DNA of 64,000 nucleotides from contig JAEZRV010000088.1 in NCBI GenBank assembly GCA_023444055.1, positions 1-64,000 of the forward strand. The letters are read 5' to 3'. A program made the position numbers and the translations under genes. A model generated the notes under the pieces. The model saw only the letters and a list, made by a program, of their open reading frames with translations, was not told the origin of the DNA and made no database searches. Shown one piece after another: positions 1 to 8,814 of the stretch; position 1 is the stretch's first letter, and every line of letters begins with the position of its first letter. This stretch comes from Bacillota bacterium. Its GTDB lineage: Bacteria > Bacillota > Clostridia > Acetivibrionales > DSM-1351.

Positions 1-145
1 TGTTCCTAAGGAGATTGTACCAAAAAGTAACTGGAGAGCCAATAAGTAATTTCATAAATTGTTTGTGCCTTTAAGGCGCGAAGACGTAAGGAGGCGTGCC
101 GTAAGGCATGTTTAAAAGGTTGAAAGAGATTAAAAAAATAAAAAA
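1..145. other. Intergenic sequence upstream of the NAD cassette
   Basis: No gene is visible. There are several short G+C-rich hairpins, for example CGTGCC/GGCATG around 95-110. The last 35 bases (AAAAGGTTGAAA followed by an A-rich tract) are nearly identical to the bases before the leader copy at 47476, so the repeated unit begins here rather than at the SD sequence. Confidence 0.5.
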
Positions 146-232
146 GGGAGGTACCGAGCCCATGCCATTTCTGTCAGAGAAATGCACATTTCTTTGATGT
201 TCTTGTACGAAATGCAGGGCAAGGGCATAATA
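146..232 (+). promoter_or_regulatory. Recurrent leader element, copy E1 (mini-ORF plus paired arms)
   Basis: The element starts with a strong SD (GGGAGGT) followed by CGAGCCC and a mini-ORF at 162-197 reading M-P-F-L-S-E-K-C-T-F-L-stop. An inner hairpin AGAAAT/ATTTCT and outer arms GCCCATGCC/GGGC can pair. The 3' block TCTTGTACGAAATGCAGGGCA ends just before the next gene's ATG at 233, which has no convincing SD of its own. Related copies lie before the genes at 46926(-), 47561, 57827 and, weakly, 30301. It could be a riboswitch, a translational-coupling leader or a miniature mobile element; I do not recognise a known class. Confidence 0.6.
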
Positions 233-1714
233 ATGACTAATATAAACCCATTATTATTACTGGATTTTTATAAAACTACCCATAATGAACAATATCCGAA
301 AGGCATAACCAAAATTGTTTCCTACTACACACCTCGTATGTCCCGATTAAATGACGAGGATAAGCTCGTAATGTTCGGATTGCAAGGTTTCATCAAAGAA
401 TATCTTATAGATTCTTTTAATGATAATTTTTTTAACAAGCCAAAAGAGAAAGTTGTTTCACAGTATAAGCGCATTTTAGATAACACATTAGGTAAGAACA
501 TAGTGAATTATGATAAAATTGAAGCACTGCACGACTTGGGTTATTTACCTATCGAAATAAAAGCAGTTGCAGAAGGCACACGAGTCCCGATTAAAGTACC
601 GATGTTCGAAATCACCAACACACACGAGGATTTTGCTTGGATTGTCAATACGCTGGAAACTGCACTAAGTTGTTCATTATGGCACGCACAAGTTTCTGCG
701 AATGTAGGATACCGCTATAGGCAGATTGTAAACAAATATTTTGATATCAGTGTAGATGATAACATTGTCCGTAGCCGAGCTTTAGGGGACTTCAGTATGC
801 GTGGGCAGGAAAGCTGCGAAAGCGCAATTAAATCCAGCGCAGGATTTTGTCTCTCTTTTCTCAATACAGCAACTGTTCCAGCGATATTGTATCTTGAAGA
901 CTATTATAACTGTGACTGTACGAAAGACAGCGTGGCATTTGGTGCCATTTCCACTGAACATTCTGTTATGAACAGTAACTATGCTGTCGATGGCAACGAA
1001 ATATCCATGGTAAAAAGATTACTAAATGAGATTTACCCAAACAATGGTTTCAGCATGGTGTCTGACAGCTATGACTACTGGAATATGGTTGATAATATCT
1101 TGCCTGAATGTAAAGAAGAAATATTGCGGCATGGCGGGTATATCGGAGTACGTGGTGACAGCGGCGACCCAGTTGAAATTACCACTGATACTGTAAAACA
1201 CTTGTGGGAGCAATTTGGTGGTACTATAAATTCTAAAGGTTTTAAGGTTCTCGACTCTCATATAAAAGTGATTTATGGTGACAGTATTACACCGCAGCGA
1301 GCAGAAAGCATCTATAAAATCCTTGTAGAAAACGGATTTTCCTGCAGCAATGTTCTGCTGGGCGTTGGCAGTTTTTCTTTGCAATGCTTGGAACAGGACA
1401 ATGAATTAAAACCTTATACTAGAGATACTTTCGGCATTGCCATTAAAGCGACGTACTGTGAGGTGAATGGTAAACCCATTCAGATTTTCAAAGACCCCAA
1501 AACCGATACGGGTAACTTTAAAAAGTCACAGCGCGGAATGTGTGCAGTTTACCGCAAAACAAATGGAGAGCTTGATTATAAAGATGGGTTTGATTCAGAT
1601 ACGATTACAAGTACAGAGCAAAATTTATTAGAACCTATATTTAAAAACGGCAAAATGATTAAAGAACAATCCTTGATGGAGATACGAAATATATTACACA
1701 ATGGAGGTTTCTAA
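233..1714 (+). CDS. nadV: Nicotinamide phosphoribosyltransferase (NAMPT/NadV family)
   Basis: The enzyme joins nicotinamide to PRPP to give NMN, the one-step NAD salvage route. The 493-residue product is the usual length for the family. It shows the signature GDFSMRGQES near residue 185, the phosphate-accepting His243 in STEHSVM, RGDSGDP from residue 307 and YGDSI with Asp350. The start at 233 is chosen because homology begins there (MTNINPLLLLDFYK); an in-frame ATG at 182 lies inside the leader element. The stop overlaps the start of the macro-domain gene, so the two are co-translated. NadV genes are widespread in phages and patchy in bacteria, so acquisition by transfer is plausible. Function is well supported; physiological role is inferred. 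Confidence 0.93.
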   Translation: MTNINPLLLLDFYKTTHNEQYPKGITKIVSYYTPRMSRLNDEDKLVMFGLQGFIKEYLIDSFNDNFFNKPKEKVVSQYKRILDNTLGKNIVNYDKIEALHDLGYLPIEIKAVAEGTRVPIKVPMFEITNTHEDFAWIVNTLETALSCSLWHAQVSANVGYRYRQIVNKYFDISVDDNIVRSRALGDFSMRGQESCESAIKSSAGFCLSFLNTATVPAILYLEDYYNCDCTKDSVAFGAISTEHSVMNSNYAVDGNEISMVKRLLNEIYPNNGFSMVSDSYDYWNMVDNILPECKEEILRHGGYIGVRGDSGDPVEITTDTVKHLWEQFGGTINSKGFKVLDSHIKVIYGDSITPQRAESIYKILVENGFSCSNVLLGVGSFSLQCLEQDNELKPYTRDTFGIAIKATYCEVNGKPIQIFKDPKTDTGNFKKSQRGMCAVYRKTNGELDYKDGFDSDTITSTEQNLLEPIFKNGKMIKEQSLMEIRNILHNGGF

Positions 1715-2166
1715 TGGTCAGGATAGTTGAAGGAGATTTATTTGAGGCAAATGCCAATATTATATGTCATCAAGTGAACTGTCAGGGTGTTATGGGTTCG
1801 GGTGTAGCTCTTCTGGTTAAACAAAAATACCCCCAAGTTTTTGAAGAATACGAACTTTACTGCACAGAAAATGAAGGGAATTTGCTTGGTAAAGTTTTAA
1901 CTGTGAATTGCCCTGATGGTAAGGTTATCTGTAACCTGTTTGCACAGGACAGATTTGGCTATGACGGTAAATGTTATACATCGTATGAAGCCCTGAAAGA
2001 ATGTTTCGATTATCTTAGAAAATACGCTTCCGAAAAAGATGAAATTGCTATGCCTTATCTAATGGGTTGTCACCGTGGAGGGGGCGACTGGAATAAAGTT
2101 TACGCTATGCTAGAAGAAATTTTTGTGGATCATTATGTTGTACTATATAGAAAGGATGCGAACTAA
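1714..2166 (+). CDS. Macro-domain protein (ADP-ribose/Appr-1''-p binding)
   Basis: This 150-residue protein is a single macro domain. The ligand-loop motifs are visible: VNCQGVMGSGVA near the N-terminus and the later MGCHRGGGDW loop. Related proteins bind ADP-ribose and hydrolyse ADP-ribose-1''-phosphate or ADP-ribosyl esters. Its ATG shares a base with the stop codon of nadV, and nadE follows 2 bases after its stop, so the three form a tight operon. In that setting it probably recycles or detoxifies ADP-ribose products of NAD breakdown, but the exact substrate cannot be read from sequence. Confidence 0.85.
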   Translation: MVRIVEGDLFEANANIICHQVNCQGVMGSGVALLVKQKYPQVFEEYELYCTENEGNLLGKVLTVNCPDGKVICNLFAQDRFGYDGKCYTSYEALKECFDYLRKYASEKDEIAMPYLMGCHRGGGDWNKVYAMLEEIFVDHYVVLYRKDAN

Positions 2167-2167
2167 A

Positions 2168-2902
2168 ATGTTTAATTCTAATAAAATCAAAGAAGACTTA
2201 GTAGCTTGGATTAAAAACTACTTTAAGAATAATGGTTCTGAGGATACAAAGGCCGTTATAGGTATTAGCGGTGGTAAAGATAGCTCTGTTGTAGCGGCAC
2301 TATGTGTAGAAGCTCTTGGTAAAGACCGAGTATTCGGTGTACTTATGCCACAGGGTGAACAGCACGACATTGATGTGTCCCGAGAGCTTTGCAAGGTTCT
2401 AGATATCCCCAATATTGAAGTTAATATTAAAAACTCGGTGAATGAACTGTACACCGAAATTGAGAAATCCGGCTTAAAGCTCAACAATATTGCTACCTTT
2501 AATTCTCCTGCGCGTATTCGCATGGCAACGCTATATGCTATATCGGGAATCGTGGGCGGGCGTGTGGCAAACACCTGCAACCTCAGTGAAGATTGGGTAG
2601 GATATGCCACTAAATTCGGAGATGGTGCAGGAGATTTCAGCCCGCTTGCTAACCTCACTGTAACAGAAGTGAAGGCAGTCGGCAGAGAACTTGGGCTTCC
2701 TTCAGAGTTTGTAGATAAAACACCGATTGACGGATTATGTGGCAAATCAGATGAAGATAATCTGGGATTCACATATGCAATGCTAGACAAATATATTCGT
2801 GAGGGTATTTGCGAGAATGATAAAATCAAAGAAAAGATTGATAGGTTACACCAGTTAAATCTACATAAGCTGAATCCGATGCCGGCGTTTCAAATGCCCT
2901 AA
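2168..2902 (+). CDS. nadE: NH3-dependent NAD+ synthetase
   Basis: It amidates nicotinic acid adenine dinucleotide to NAD+ using ATP and ammonia. The 244-residue chain has the PP-loop SGGKDSS at residue 34, the RIRMATLY helix, NTCNLSEDWVGYATKFGDGAGDFSP and the late GLCGKSDEDNLGFTYA motif. It lacks the N-terminal glutaminase domain of the long form. The start at 2168 has AAAGGA about 12 bases upstream; the longer frame from 2123 overlaps the macro gene and is unlikely. NadE acts on the deamidated pathway whereas NadV feeds the amidated one, so the operon does not encode one linear route; both need an adenylyltransferase not present here. Confidence 0.93.
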   Translation: MFNSNKIKEDLVAWIKNYFKNNGSEDTKAVIGISGGKDSSVVAALCVEALGKDRVFGVLMPQGEQHDIDVSRELCKVLDIPNIEVNIKNSVNELYTEIEKSGLKLNNIATFNSPARIRMATLYAISGIVGGRVANTCNLSEDWVGYATKFGDGAGDFSPLANLTVTEVKAVGRELGLPSEFVDKTPIDGLCGKSDEDNLGFTYAMLDKYIREGICENDKIKEKIDRLHQLNLHKLNPMPAFQMP

Positions 2903-2927
2903 ATTATCACTTTAGAAGAGGTATTAC

Positions 2928-3086
2928 TATACCCTAAAAACCTAAATTGTTATGGTTCCAATCGGAAGCAGTGACTGCTCGTGGAAGTTATGTAGTACTT
3001 AGGTTACAAACAGAACGGAGGGGAGTCCTAAAAGTGGCTGCCATCAAATAGGAAAATAAAAAGAAATAGAAATATACAATAGAATA
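2928..3086 (+). ncRNA. Candidate structured RNA downstream of nadE
   Basis: No ORF is present. The arms AACCTAA (about 2938) and TTAGGTT (about 2999) enclose a clean hairpin AGCAG-TGA-CTGCT and a GGTTCC/GGAAGTT pairing. A G-rich block follows and then a long terminator stem at 3087. The G+C content is higher than the surrounding spacer. I do not recognise a known riboswitch, 6S, SRP or tmRNA signature, so this may be an sRNA or simply the 3' untranslated region of the nad operon. Confidence 0.35.
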
Positions 3087-3169
3087 CAATCCCTATTATC
3101 AACAAACCGAGTGATGCTAAGGTTTACAGCTTTGGTTCACGGAACTGATAGTAGGGGTTGTCTTTTTTT
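3087..3169 (+). terminator. Rho-independent terminator with a long stem
   Basis: CAATCCCTATTATCA pairs with TGATAGTAGGGGTTG and is followed by TCTTTTTTT. The loop has a further small pairing. It ends the nad operon or the candidate RNA before it. Confidence 0.8.
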
Positions 3170-3273
3170 GTGGCTTTGGTTATTAAAAAACATATCGTTA
3201 CTATTCAGCCATTGACAATACGATATTTAGCTCAGAAAATGCTTTCACAGATGCATACGCTAAATATTTGTAG

Positions 3274-3575
3274 GTGTTCATACTTATCAATGGACTAGTT
3301 GGATTAGAAATAATTGCAGAATTAGTTGGGTGAAAAAAGCTTGCTGAATGAATACAAGGATTTTAGTATTGATGAAATGACGAAGGTAATATTCATGTAT
3401 GTTTATAATTGTTCAGCAAACTCTAAGTGTTTTTGCCGTAAAAACAACACGATGTTGTTTTTAGCACACCATGAGCCATGGACGGCGAATGTGTGCGACG
3501 GCAAAAACACTGAGGCTGAACTAATACTAATTCTAGCAATTATTTTGGCAACAAACCATTGATAAGTATGAACAC
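3274..3575. repeat. Large palindromic miniature element, family B copy 1
   Basis: Perfect 20-bp terminal inverted repeats begin GTGTTCATACTTATC (3274-3293) and end at 3556-3575. A second perfect pair, GTGTTTTTGCCGT (3427-3439) and its complement at 3498-3510, lies inside, with a nested AAAAACAACA/TGTTGTTTTT hairpin. The whole unit could extrude as a cruciform. The segment around 3530-3575, read on the minus strand, resembles repeats near 23460 and 51300. The ORF spanning 3326-3562 is a by-product of the palindrome, not a gene. Confidence 0.75.
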
Positions 3576-3847
3576 CAATGTATTTTTGATGTGGGAAAGC
3601 TGAGTTAATAATCTATATTATATGGCTGTTTATATGATAAAGGGTATTGTATGTATGTAATAAATAAAAAATCAAAACTAAATTATGCTATATAGAATTG
3701 ATAGTTGACTAAAGGTAATACTAAATATAGTTCTGTTTGTACTACATTAATTTAAATCTGACTTGTTTAAAAGTTGAGTAAAATGCTAGAGTGGCAGACA
3801 AGATATTTGTTCAAGCTATATAAATAGAAACCTTAAGGAGACTAACA
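3576..3847. other. A+T-rich spacer upstream of the nuclease gene
   Basis: It contains GGGAAAGCTGAGTT near 3590, the outer border seen in other family B repeats, and otherwise no recognisable gene. An SD (TTAAGGAG) lies at the end for the next gene. Confidence 0.4.
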
Positions 3848-4795
3848 ATGAGAAAGTCTATAATTGCATATTTAATGATAATAGTGTTGCTAACGGGCTG
3901 TTCAGCACAGAACCCTTCAGAACAGACTGAAGTAAATTCTACCTATACCAGAAATAGTACTTCTCTAGAATCTACATCTACATCTTCCAATACAAAACAA
4001 ACGAAAATGCCGAGCAAGGACACAACTCAAGCATCAGGTAAAACGACTGAATTGGTTCCTAGTGACGGCAAGTATAAGAAAATCGTAGTGTATGGGGGTG
4101 ATAGAAGTGGAAGAAGAGAGGCAATGGTAGTTGTTGATGTAGGCTTCGGGGACAGGGAATACTGGGCTTATACCAATGAATATGGTCAACTATTTCGAGT
4201 GATAGCCAAGAAGATCGTTCTTCAGGATGATTCCAAGGAGCCTGTAACGGCGGATGGTCGCTACTATGAAGATGAAGCCAATGTCCCCGGTACGGAGCGA
4301 GAAGACCTAGATCAAGGGCATGTCATTGCAGATTCATTAGGTGGTGTTTCTAATGCCTACAACATAACACCGCAGGACAGTATATTAAATCGTCATGGCG
4401 ATCAGGCATATATGGAAAAGACAATTCGAGACGCTGGTGGCTGTACTAATTTTGAAGCCATAATCTCGTACCCAAATACTAAGACACAGATTCCAAATCA
4501 TTATCATTATACCTATACGATAAAGGGGAATACCATCACGGATGATTTTGACAACGTAAACCCTGATAAGGTAAATAAGTCTTTGAATGAGAAACCAGTA
4601 GAAACGCCAAAGACTACAACCAAACCATCTACTACAGATAAAAACAAAAACCTTGAAGCTGTAGATACAAATCATAACGGTAAGGTGACGATAGCTGAAG
4701 CAAAAGCAGCTGGGTATAAGATGCCGATCAAAAAGGGGCACTGGTTGTACCAATATATGGATGATCGTGACGGAGATGGTGTGGTTGGCGAATAA
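3848..4795 (+). CDS. Lipoprotein DNA/RNA non-specific endonuclease with C-terminal Ca-binding motif
   Basis: The 315-residue protein begins with a lipoprotein signal (lipobox LLTGC, Cys about residue 18) and a Ser/Thr-rich linker of about 60 residues. A DNA/RNA non-specific endonuclease domain follows. Its catalytic motif is DQGHVIADSLGG, the DRGH-type motif with Arg replaced by Gln, followed by NAYNITPQDSILNRHG carrying the metal-binding Asn. The C-terminus has two acidic loops, DTNHNGKVT and DRDGDGVVGE, of EF-hand or excalibur type. It is probably tethered outside the cell and degrades extracellular nucleic acid or competing DNA. SD AAGGAG is 8 bases upstream. The R-to-Q change leaves the catalytic His intact. 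Confidence 0.8.
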   Translation: MRKSIIAYLMIIVLLTGCSAQNPSEQTEVNSTYTRNSTSLESTSTSSNTKQTKMPSKDTTQASGKTTELVPSDGKYKKIVVYGGDRSGRREAMVVVDVGFGDREYWAYTNEYGQLFRVIAKKIVLQDDSKEPVTADGRYYEDEANVPGTEREDLDQGHVIADSLGGVSNAYNITPQDSILNRHGDQAYMEKTIRDAGGCTNFEAIISYPNTKTQIPNHYHYTYTIKGNTITDDFDNVNPDKVNKSLNEKPVETPKTTTKPSTTDKNKNLEAVDTNHNGKVTIAEAKAAGYKMPIKKGHWLYQYMDDRDGDGVVGE

Positions 4796-5090
4796 AATGG
4801 CAAATTTGATACAACTAAGTGAGACTAAAATTTATATCAATATCTATCTGATACCGCACATTCACCAGTTGGTTTTACATTTGATTGGGCGGATACACTA
4901 GAAGTATGTAAATTCATAATAATATATTATAAGGATGATTTGCGACAAAAAGGAGTGGTACTTGTAGAATATTGGCACACAAAAATAACAATAAACCTCT
5001 AATTATATAATTATGATACAAAAAATATTAATTATGTGGCATAATTACCATATAAGCAAAATATAGGATGAATATTTTGGAGGTAAAAAA

Positions 5091-8000
5091 ATGAAAAATG
5101 TGAAAAGGCAATTTGTGATTCTATGCAGTACTATTTTTACACTGATACTTGTACTATCAACTGTATCGGTGTCTGCAGCTCAGGGAGACACCTGGACAAC
5201 CAGACCATCAATGACTACTGCAAGGTGCTATCATCAGTCAGTAACAGTAAACGGGAATATATATGTAATAGGCGGAAATGCCGATATGAATTTTCTTGGC
5301 TCAGTAGAGGAATACAATCCTCAGACAAATACCTGGACAAGCAAAGCATCAATGACAATTGAAAGGGATCTTCATCAAATAGCAGTAGTAAACGGAAAAA
5401 TATATGCGATAGGCGGAAATAGTAATATTGGTTATCTCAACTCAGTAGAGGAATATGATCCGTCAGCAAATACCTGGACAACCAAGGCATCAATGACTAC
5501 AGCGAGAAACCGTTTTCAGGTATCTGTAATAGGCGGGAAAATATATGCGTTAGGCGGAAATAATAGTAGTGGTTATATTAACTCGGTAGAGGAATATGAT
5601 CCTACAAAAGATACCTGGACAACAAAGGCATCAATGACTAATGCAAGGTGTGATTATCAAGCAGCGGTGGTAGACGGGAAAATATATGTGATAGGCGGAC
5701 AAAATAGTAATGGTTATCTTAACTCAGTAGAGGAATACGACCCTATAGAAAATACTTGGACAACTAGAACACCGATGGGTACTGGAAGAAATTATTTTAG
5801 CGCAGAAGTAATAGACGGGAAAATATATGCGATAGGCGGATATAGTAGTAGTGGTTATCTCAACTCAGTAGAAGAATATAATCCCGTAACAAATACCTGG
5901 ACAATCAGGGCATCAATGACTAATGCAAAATTTTCACATGAGACTGTAGTGTCAGACGGGAAAATATATGCGATAGGCGGATATAATAGTAGTGGTCATC
6001 TCAACTCAGTAGAAGAGTATAATCCTACAACAAATACCTGGATAACCAAAGCGTCAATGGCTAATGCCAGAACTCATTTTCAAGTAGTTCTCGTAAATGA
6101 AAAAATATATGCAATAGGCGGATATAGGCTAGACGGAAGTAGTAACACTTATCTTAATTCATTAGAAGAATATACGCTTGAGTATCCGAAAACAGGAAAT
6201 CTCACAGCCATTGCTGGTAATGCCAAAGTCGATTTGTCATGGATTGCATCTGAAGGTGCAGCAAGCTATAACATTAAACGATCCACAGTGGCAGGTGGTC
6301 CTTACACAACAATAGCAACTGGTTCCGCAATTACATATACCGATACAACAGCAATTAACGGAACTACATATTATTATGTTGTAAGTTCTGTAGACTCTTC
6401 AAATGTCGAAAGTACAAATTCAAACGAAGTATCTGCAACACCGGTGTTTGCGGCTCAGGGAAACTTCTGGACAACCAGGGCATCGATGGCTACTGCGAGG
6501 TATTTATTTCCAACAGGGGTAGTGGACGGAAAAATATATGCTATAGCTGGATATTGTGGCTCGGTTAATACTAACTCAGTAGAGGAATATGATCCGGCAA
6601 CAAATACCTGGATACCTAAAGAATCAATACCAACGGCAAGAAGATTACACCAAGCAGTGGTGTTGGACGGGAAAATATATGTTATAGGCGGAGGTGTAAA
6701 TGGTGGCGGTTACCTTGACTCATTAGAAGAATACGATCCAGCAGCGAATAAATGGATAACTAGGTCATCAATGGCTGTTGCAAGGTCACTACATCAAGCA
6801 GCCATAGTTAACGGAAAAATATATGTGATAGGTGGATATAATAGCAATGGTATCCTTTCCTCGGTTGAGGAATATGATCCGGCAACAGATACCTGGACAA
6901 CAAAGGCACGAATGACTAGATTTAGACAGTATCATCAAATAGCGGTAATTGACCGAAAAATATATGCGATAGGAGGACATAGCGGTGTTAAAGGTTCTAA
7001 TATTCTGAACTCAGTAGAGGAATATGATCCGGAAACAGATACATGGATAACCAAGTCATCAATGGCCGCTGAAAGAATGGAACACCAAATAGCGGTAGTG
7101 GACGGAAAAATATATGCGATAGGTGGATGTAACGCCAGCGGTTACCTTAACTCGGTTGAGGAATATAATCCGGCAACAAATACCTGGATAACCAAGGCAC
7201 CAATGGCTACTGCAAGGTATGGATTTTCAATAGCGGTAGTGGACGGAAAAATATATGCGATAGGTGGGAGAAATACTACTTGGCTTAACTCAGTAGAGGA
7301 ATATGATCCGGCAACAAATACCTGGATGACCAAGGCACCGATGGCTATTAAAAAGGGTTATAATCAAATAACGGTATTGGACGGAAAAATATATGTAATA
7401 GGTGGATATAATGATGCTACTCTTAAAACAGTAGAAGAATATACGATTGGTGATCCGAAAACAGAAAATCTCACAGCCATTGCTGGTAATGCCAAAGTCA
7501 TTTTGTTATGGACTGCATCTGAAGGTGCAGCAAGCTATAACATTAAACGCTCCACAGTGGCAGGTGGTTCTTATGCAACAATAGCAACTGGTTCTGCTAT
7601 TACATATACCGATACAACGGCAGTTAACGGAACTACATATTATTATGTTGTAAGTGCTCTAGACTCTTCAAATGTCGAAAGTACAAATTCAAACGAAGTA
7701 TCTGCAACACCCTCAACACCCTCAACACCCTCAACACCCTCAACCCCGCCAAGTACAGATGAGATGCTTTTAGTGGTATCTGTAGATAAATCAAAGGTTG
7801 GAGATGAAATAACTGCAAAAATAGTAATTCATAATGCTGTTAATGTTTGTGCCGAAGATATAAAAGTAGCCTTTGACACTTCAAAATTGGAGTTTATCAG
7901 TGCAGAGGGTGCTAACGGTATTAAGATATATAAGGAAGACGATTTAACGGAAGGTGTTAAACGATACATTACAGCCAGTCTTGGTAAAGAAAATGCTGCT

Positions 8001-8351
8001 AACGTTGACAAGATACTTTTGAAGTTAAAATTTATAGCTAAAGCATCTGGTGAAGCTAAGATTGATATTACTAATGGGCGCATTGCCGATAATGCTACGT
8101 TAGAAAAGGATATTGAAGAAGAAAACTGCGGTGAAAAGATAATACTGATAGAAGAAAAGACTAAGGATGTTAACCGTTCAGGTGTATTTACACTTTTAGA
8201 CTTGGGCATAGATGCATGGTACTATGGAGAAACATCAGCAAATACTGATACTTCGAAATATGATGCCGATGTTGTTGAAAACGGAACAATTGATGATGAT
8301 GACCTTAAAGAAATAGTTAAGCAAATGCTATTAACAGTAGTTATCCAGTAG
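5091..8351 (+). CDS. Secreted double kelch-propeller protein with FN3, cohesin-like and dockerin-like domains
   Basis: A signal peptide (about 30 residues, ending VSVSAAQG) is followed by seven kelch repeats with the blade motif IYxIGG, an FN3 module, a second set of seven kelch repeats, a second FN3, a PSTPST linker and a cohesin-like domain starting near MLLVVSVDKSKVGD. The last 60 residues carry two calcium-loop-like segments (DVNRSGVFTLLDLG and DADVVENGTIDDDDL) resembling a degenerate type I dockerin. The two kelch-FN3 halves are similar at DNA level, so an internal duplication is likely. The combination suggests an adaptor on the cell surface or in a cellulosome. Ligand is unknown; the propellers might bind carbohydrate. 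The start has a perfect SD (GGAGGT). Confidence 0.85.
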   Translation: MKNVKRQFVILCSTIFTLILVLSTVSVSAAQGDTWTTRPSMTTARCYHQSVTVNGNIYVIGGNADMNFLGSVEEYNPQTNTWTSKASMTIERDLHQIAVVNGKIYAIGGNSNIGYLNSVEEYDPSANTWTTKASMTTARNRFQVSVIGGKIYALGGNNSSGYINSVEEYDPTKDTWTTKASMTNARCDYQAAVVDGKIYVIGGQNSNGYLNSVEEYDPIENTWTTRTPMGTGRNYFSAEVIDGKIYAIGGYSSSGYLNSVEEYNPVTNTWTIRASMTNAKFSHETVVSDGKIYAIGGYNSSGHLNSVEEYNPTTNTWITKASMANARTHFQVVLVNEKIYAIGGYRLDGSSNTYLNSLEEYTLEYPKTGNLTAIAGNAKVDLSWIASEGAASYNIKRSTVAGGPYTTIATGSAITYTDTTAINGTTYYYVVSSVDSSNVESTNSNEVSATPVFAAQGNFWTTRASMATARYLFPTGVVDGKIYAIAGYCGSVNTNSVEEYDPATNTWIPKESIPTARRLHQAVVLDGKIYVIGGGVNGGGYLDSLEEYDPAANKWITRSSMAVARSLHQAAIVNGKIYVIGGYNSNGILSSVEEYDPATDTWTTKARMTRFRQYHQIAVIDRKIYAIGGHSGVKGSNILNSVEEYDPETDTWITKSSMAAERMEHQIAVVDGKIYAIGGCNASGYLNSVEEYNPATNTWITKAPMATARYGFSIAVVDGKIYAIGGRNTTWLNSVEEYDPATNTWMTKAPMAIKKGYNQITVLDGKIYVIGGYNDATLKTVEEYTIGDPKTENLTAIAGNAKVILLWTASEGAASYNIKRSTVAGGSYATIATGSAITYTDTTAVNGTTYYYVVSALDSSNVESTNSNEVSATPSTPSTPSTPSTPPSTDEMLLVVSVDKSKVGDEITAKIVIHNAVNVCAEDIKVAFDTSKLEFISAEGANGIKIYKEDDLTEGVKRYITASLGKENAANVDKILLKLKFIAKASGEAKIDITNGRIADNATLEKDIEEENCGEKIILIEEKTKDVNRSGVFTLLDLGIDAWYYGETSANTDTSKYDADVVENGTIDDDDLKEIVKQMLLTVVIQ

Positions 8352-8398
8352 CAATTAAAGGATAATATTAAATTAAAAGTCATAGAATTAACAATAAG

Positions 8399-8434
8399 GA
8401 GCTTACTTATTTAGATATAGGTAAGTTCTTTTTT
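8399..8434 (+). terminator. Terminator after the kelch gene
   Basis: GAGCTTACTTAT pairs with ATAGGTAAGTTC and is followed by a run of six T. Confidence 0.75.
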
Positions 8435-8814
8435 GTCATAATGGCAGAGTATAGGGATTCAAAATTTGCCTAACTTGGAAGAGTGCTCCCCTTCACAAAC
8501 AGATGCTATTGAAAAAATAGTACCGTGTGCTATAATTTAGAAAAAAATACAGTATATACTTTTGAACTGACAAAGGGTAATGCTGCTTTGATTGCCATTT
8601 TATTTGTTGTATATAAAGTAGTGATTTTTATCTTTGGAGGTCGCTTCCATAGGGGGAATCCTAAAGGGACGCTAGGCCGAAAAATTAGCGGATTGTATTG
8701 ACCGTAAAATTCAGGAGATATTTCCTAGGTATTATAAAATATAAATGTCTATAGCTATGCTAGAGGTTGTGTAATAAAATTTTGGTTCAAAATAATAGCG
8801 AGGTAATTCAACGC
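8435..8814. other. Spacer with a G+C-richer block before the sensor kinase
   Basis: Most is A+T-rich with no gene. A block at about 8636-8700 (GGAGGTCGCTTCCATAGG and following) is richer in G and has the hairpin CGCTA/TAGCG. I could not place it in a known RNA family. The kinase promoter must lie in this stretch but no box pair stands out. Confidence 0.35.

Noticed and set aside
78..110. Cyclic-di-GMP or other known riboswitch at the left edge
   Set aside because: Short GC hairpins exist but conserved core bases of GEMM, SAM, TPP, purine, lysine, glycine or T-box RNAs were not found.
2218..2829. 203-residue minus-strand ORF over nadE
   Set aside because: Antisense shadow of a well-conserved gene, low-complexity Ser-rich translation.
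3326..3562. 78-residue ORF in the palindrome
   Set aside because: It spans the nested inverted repeats, has no SD and no protein-like composition; explained by the repeat.
5091..8351. Intergenic or CRISPR-like repetition
   Set aside because: The repeats are in-frame kelch blades within one long ORF.
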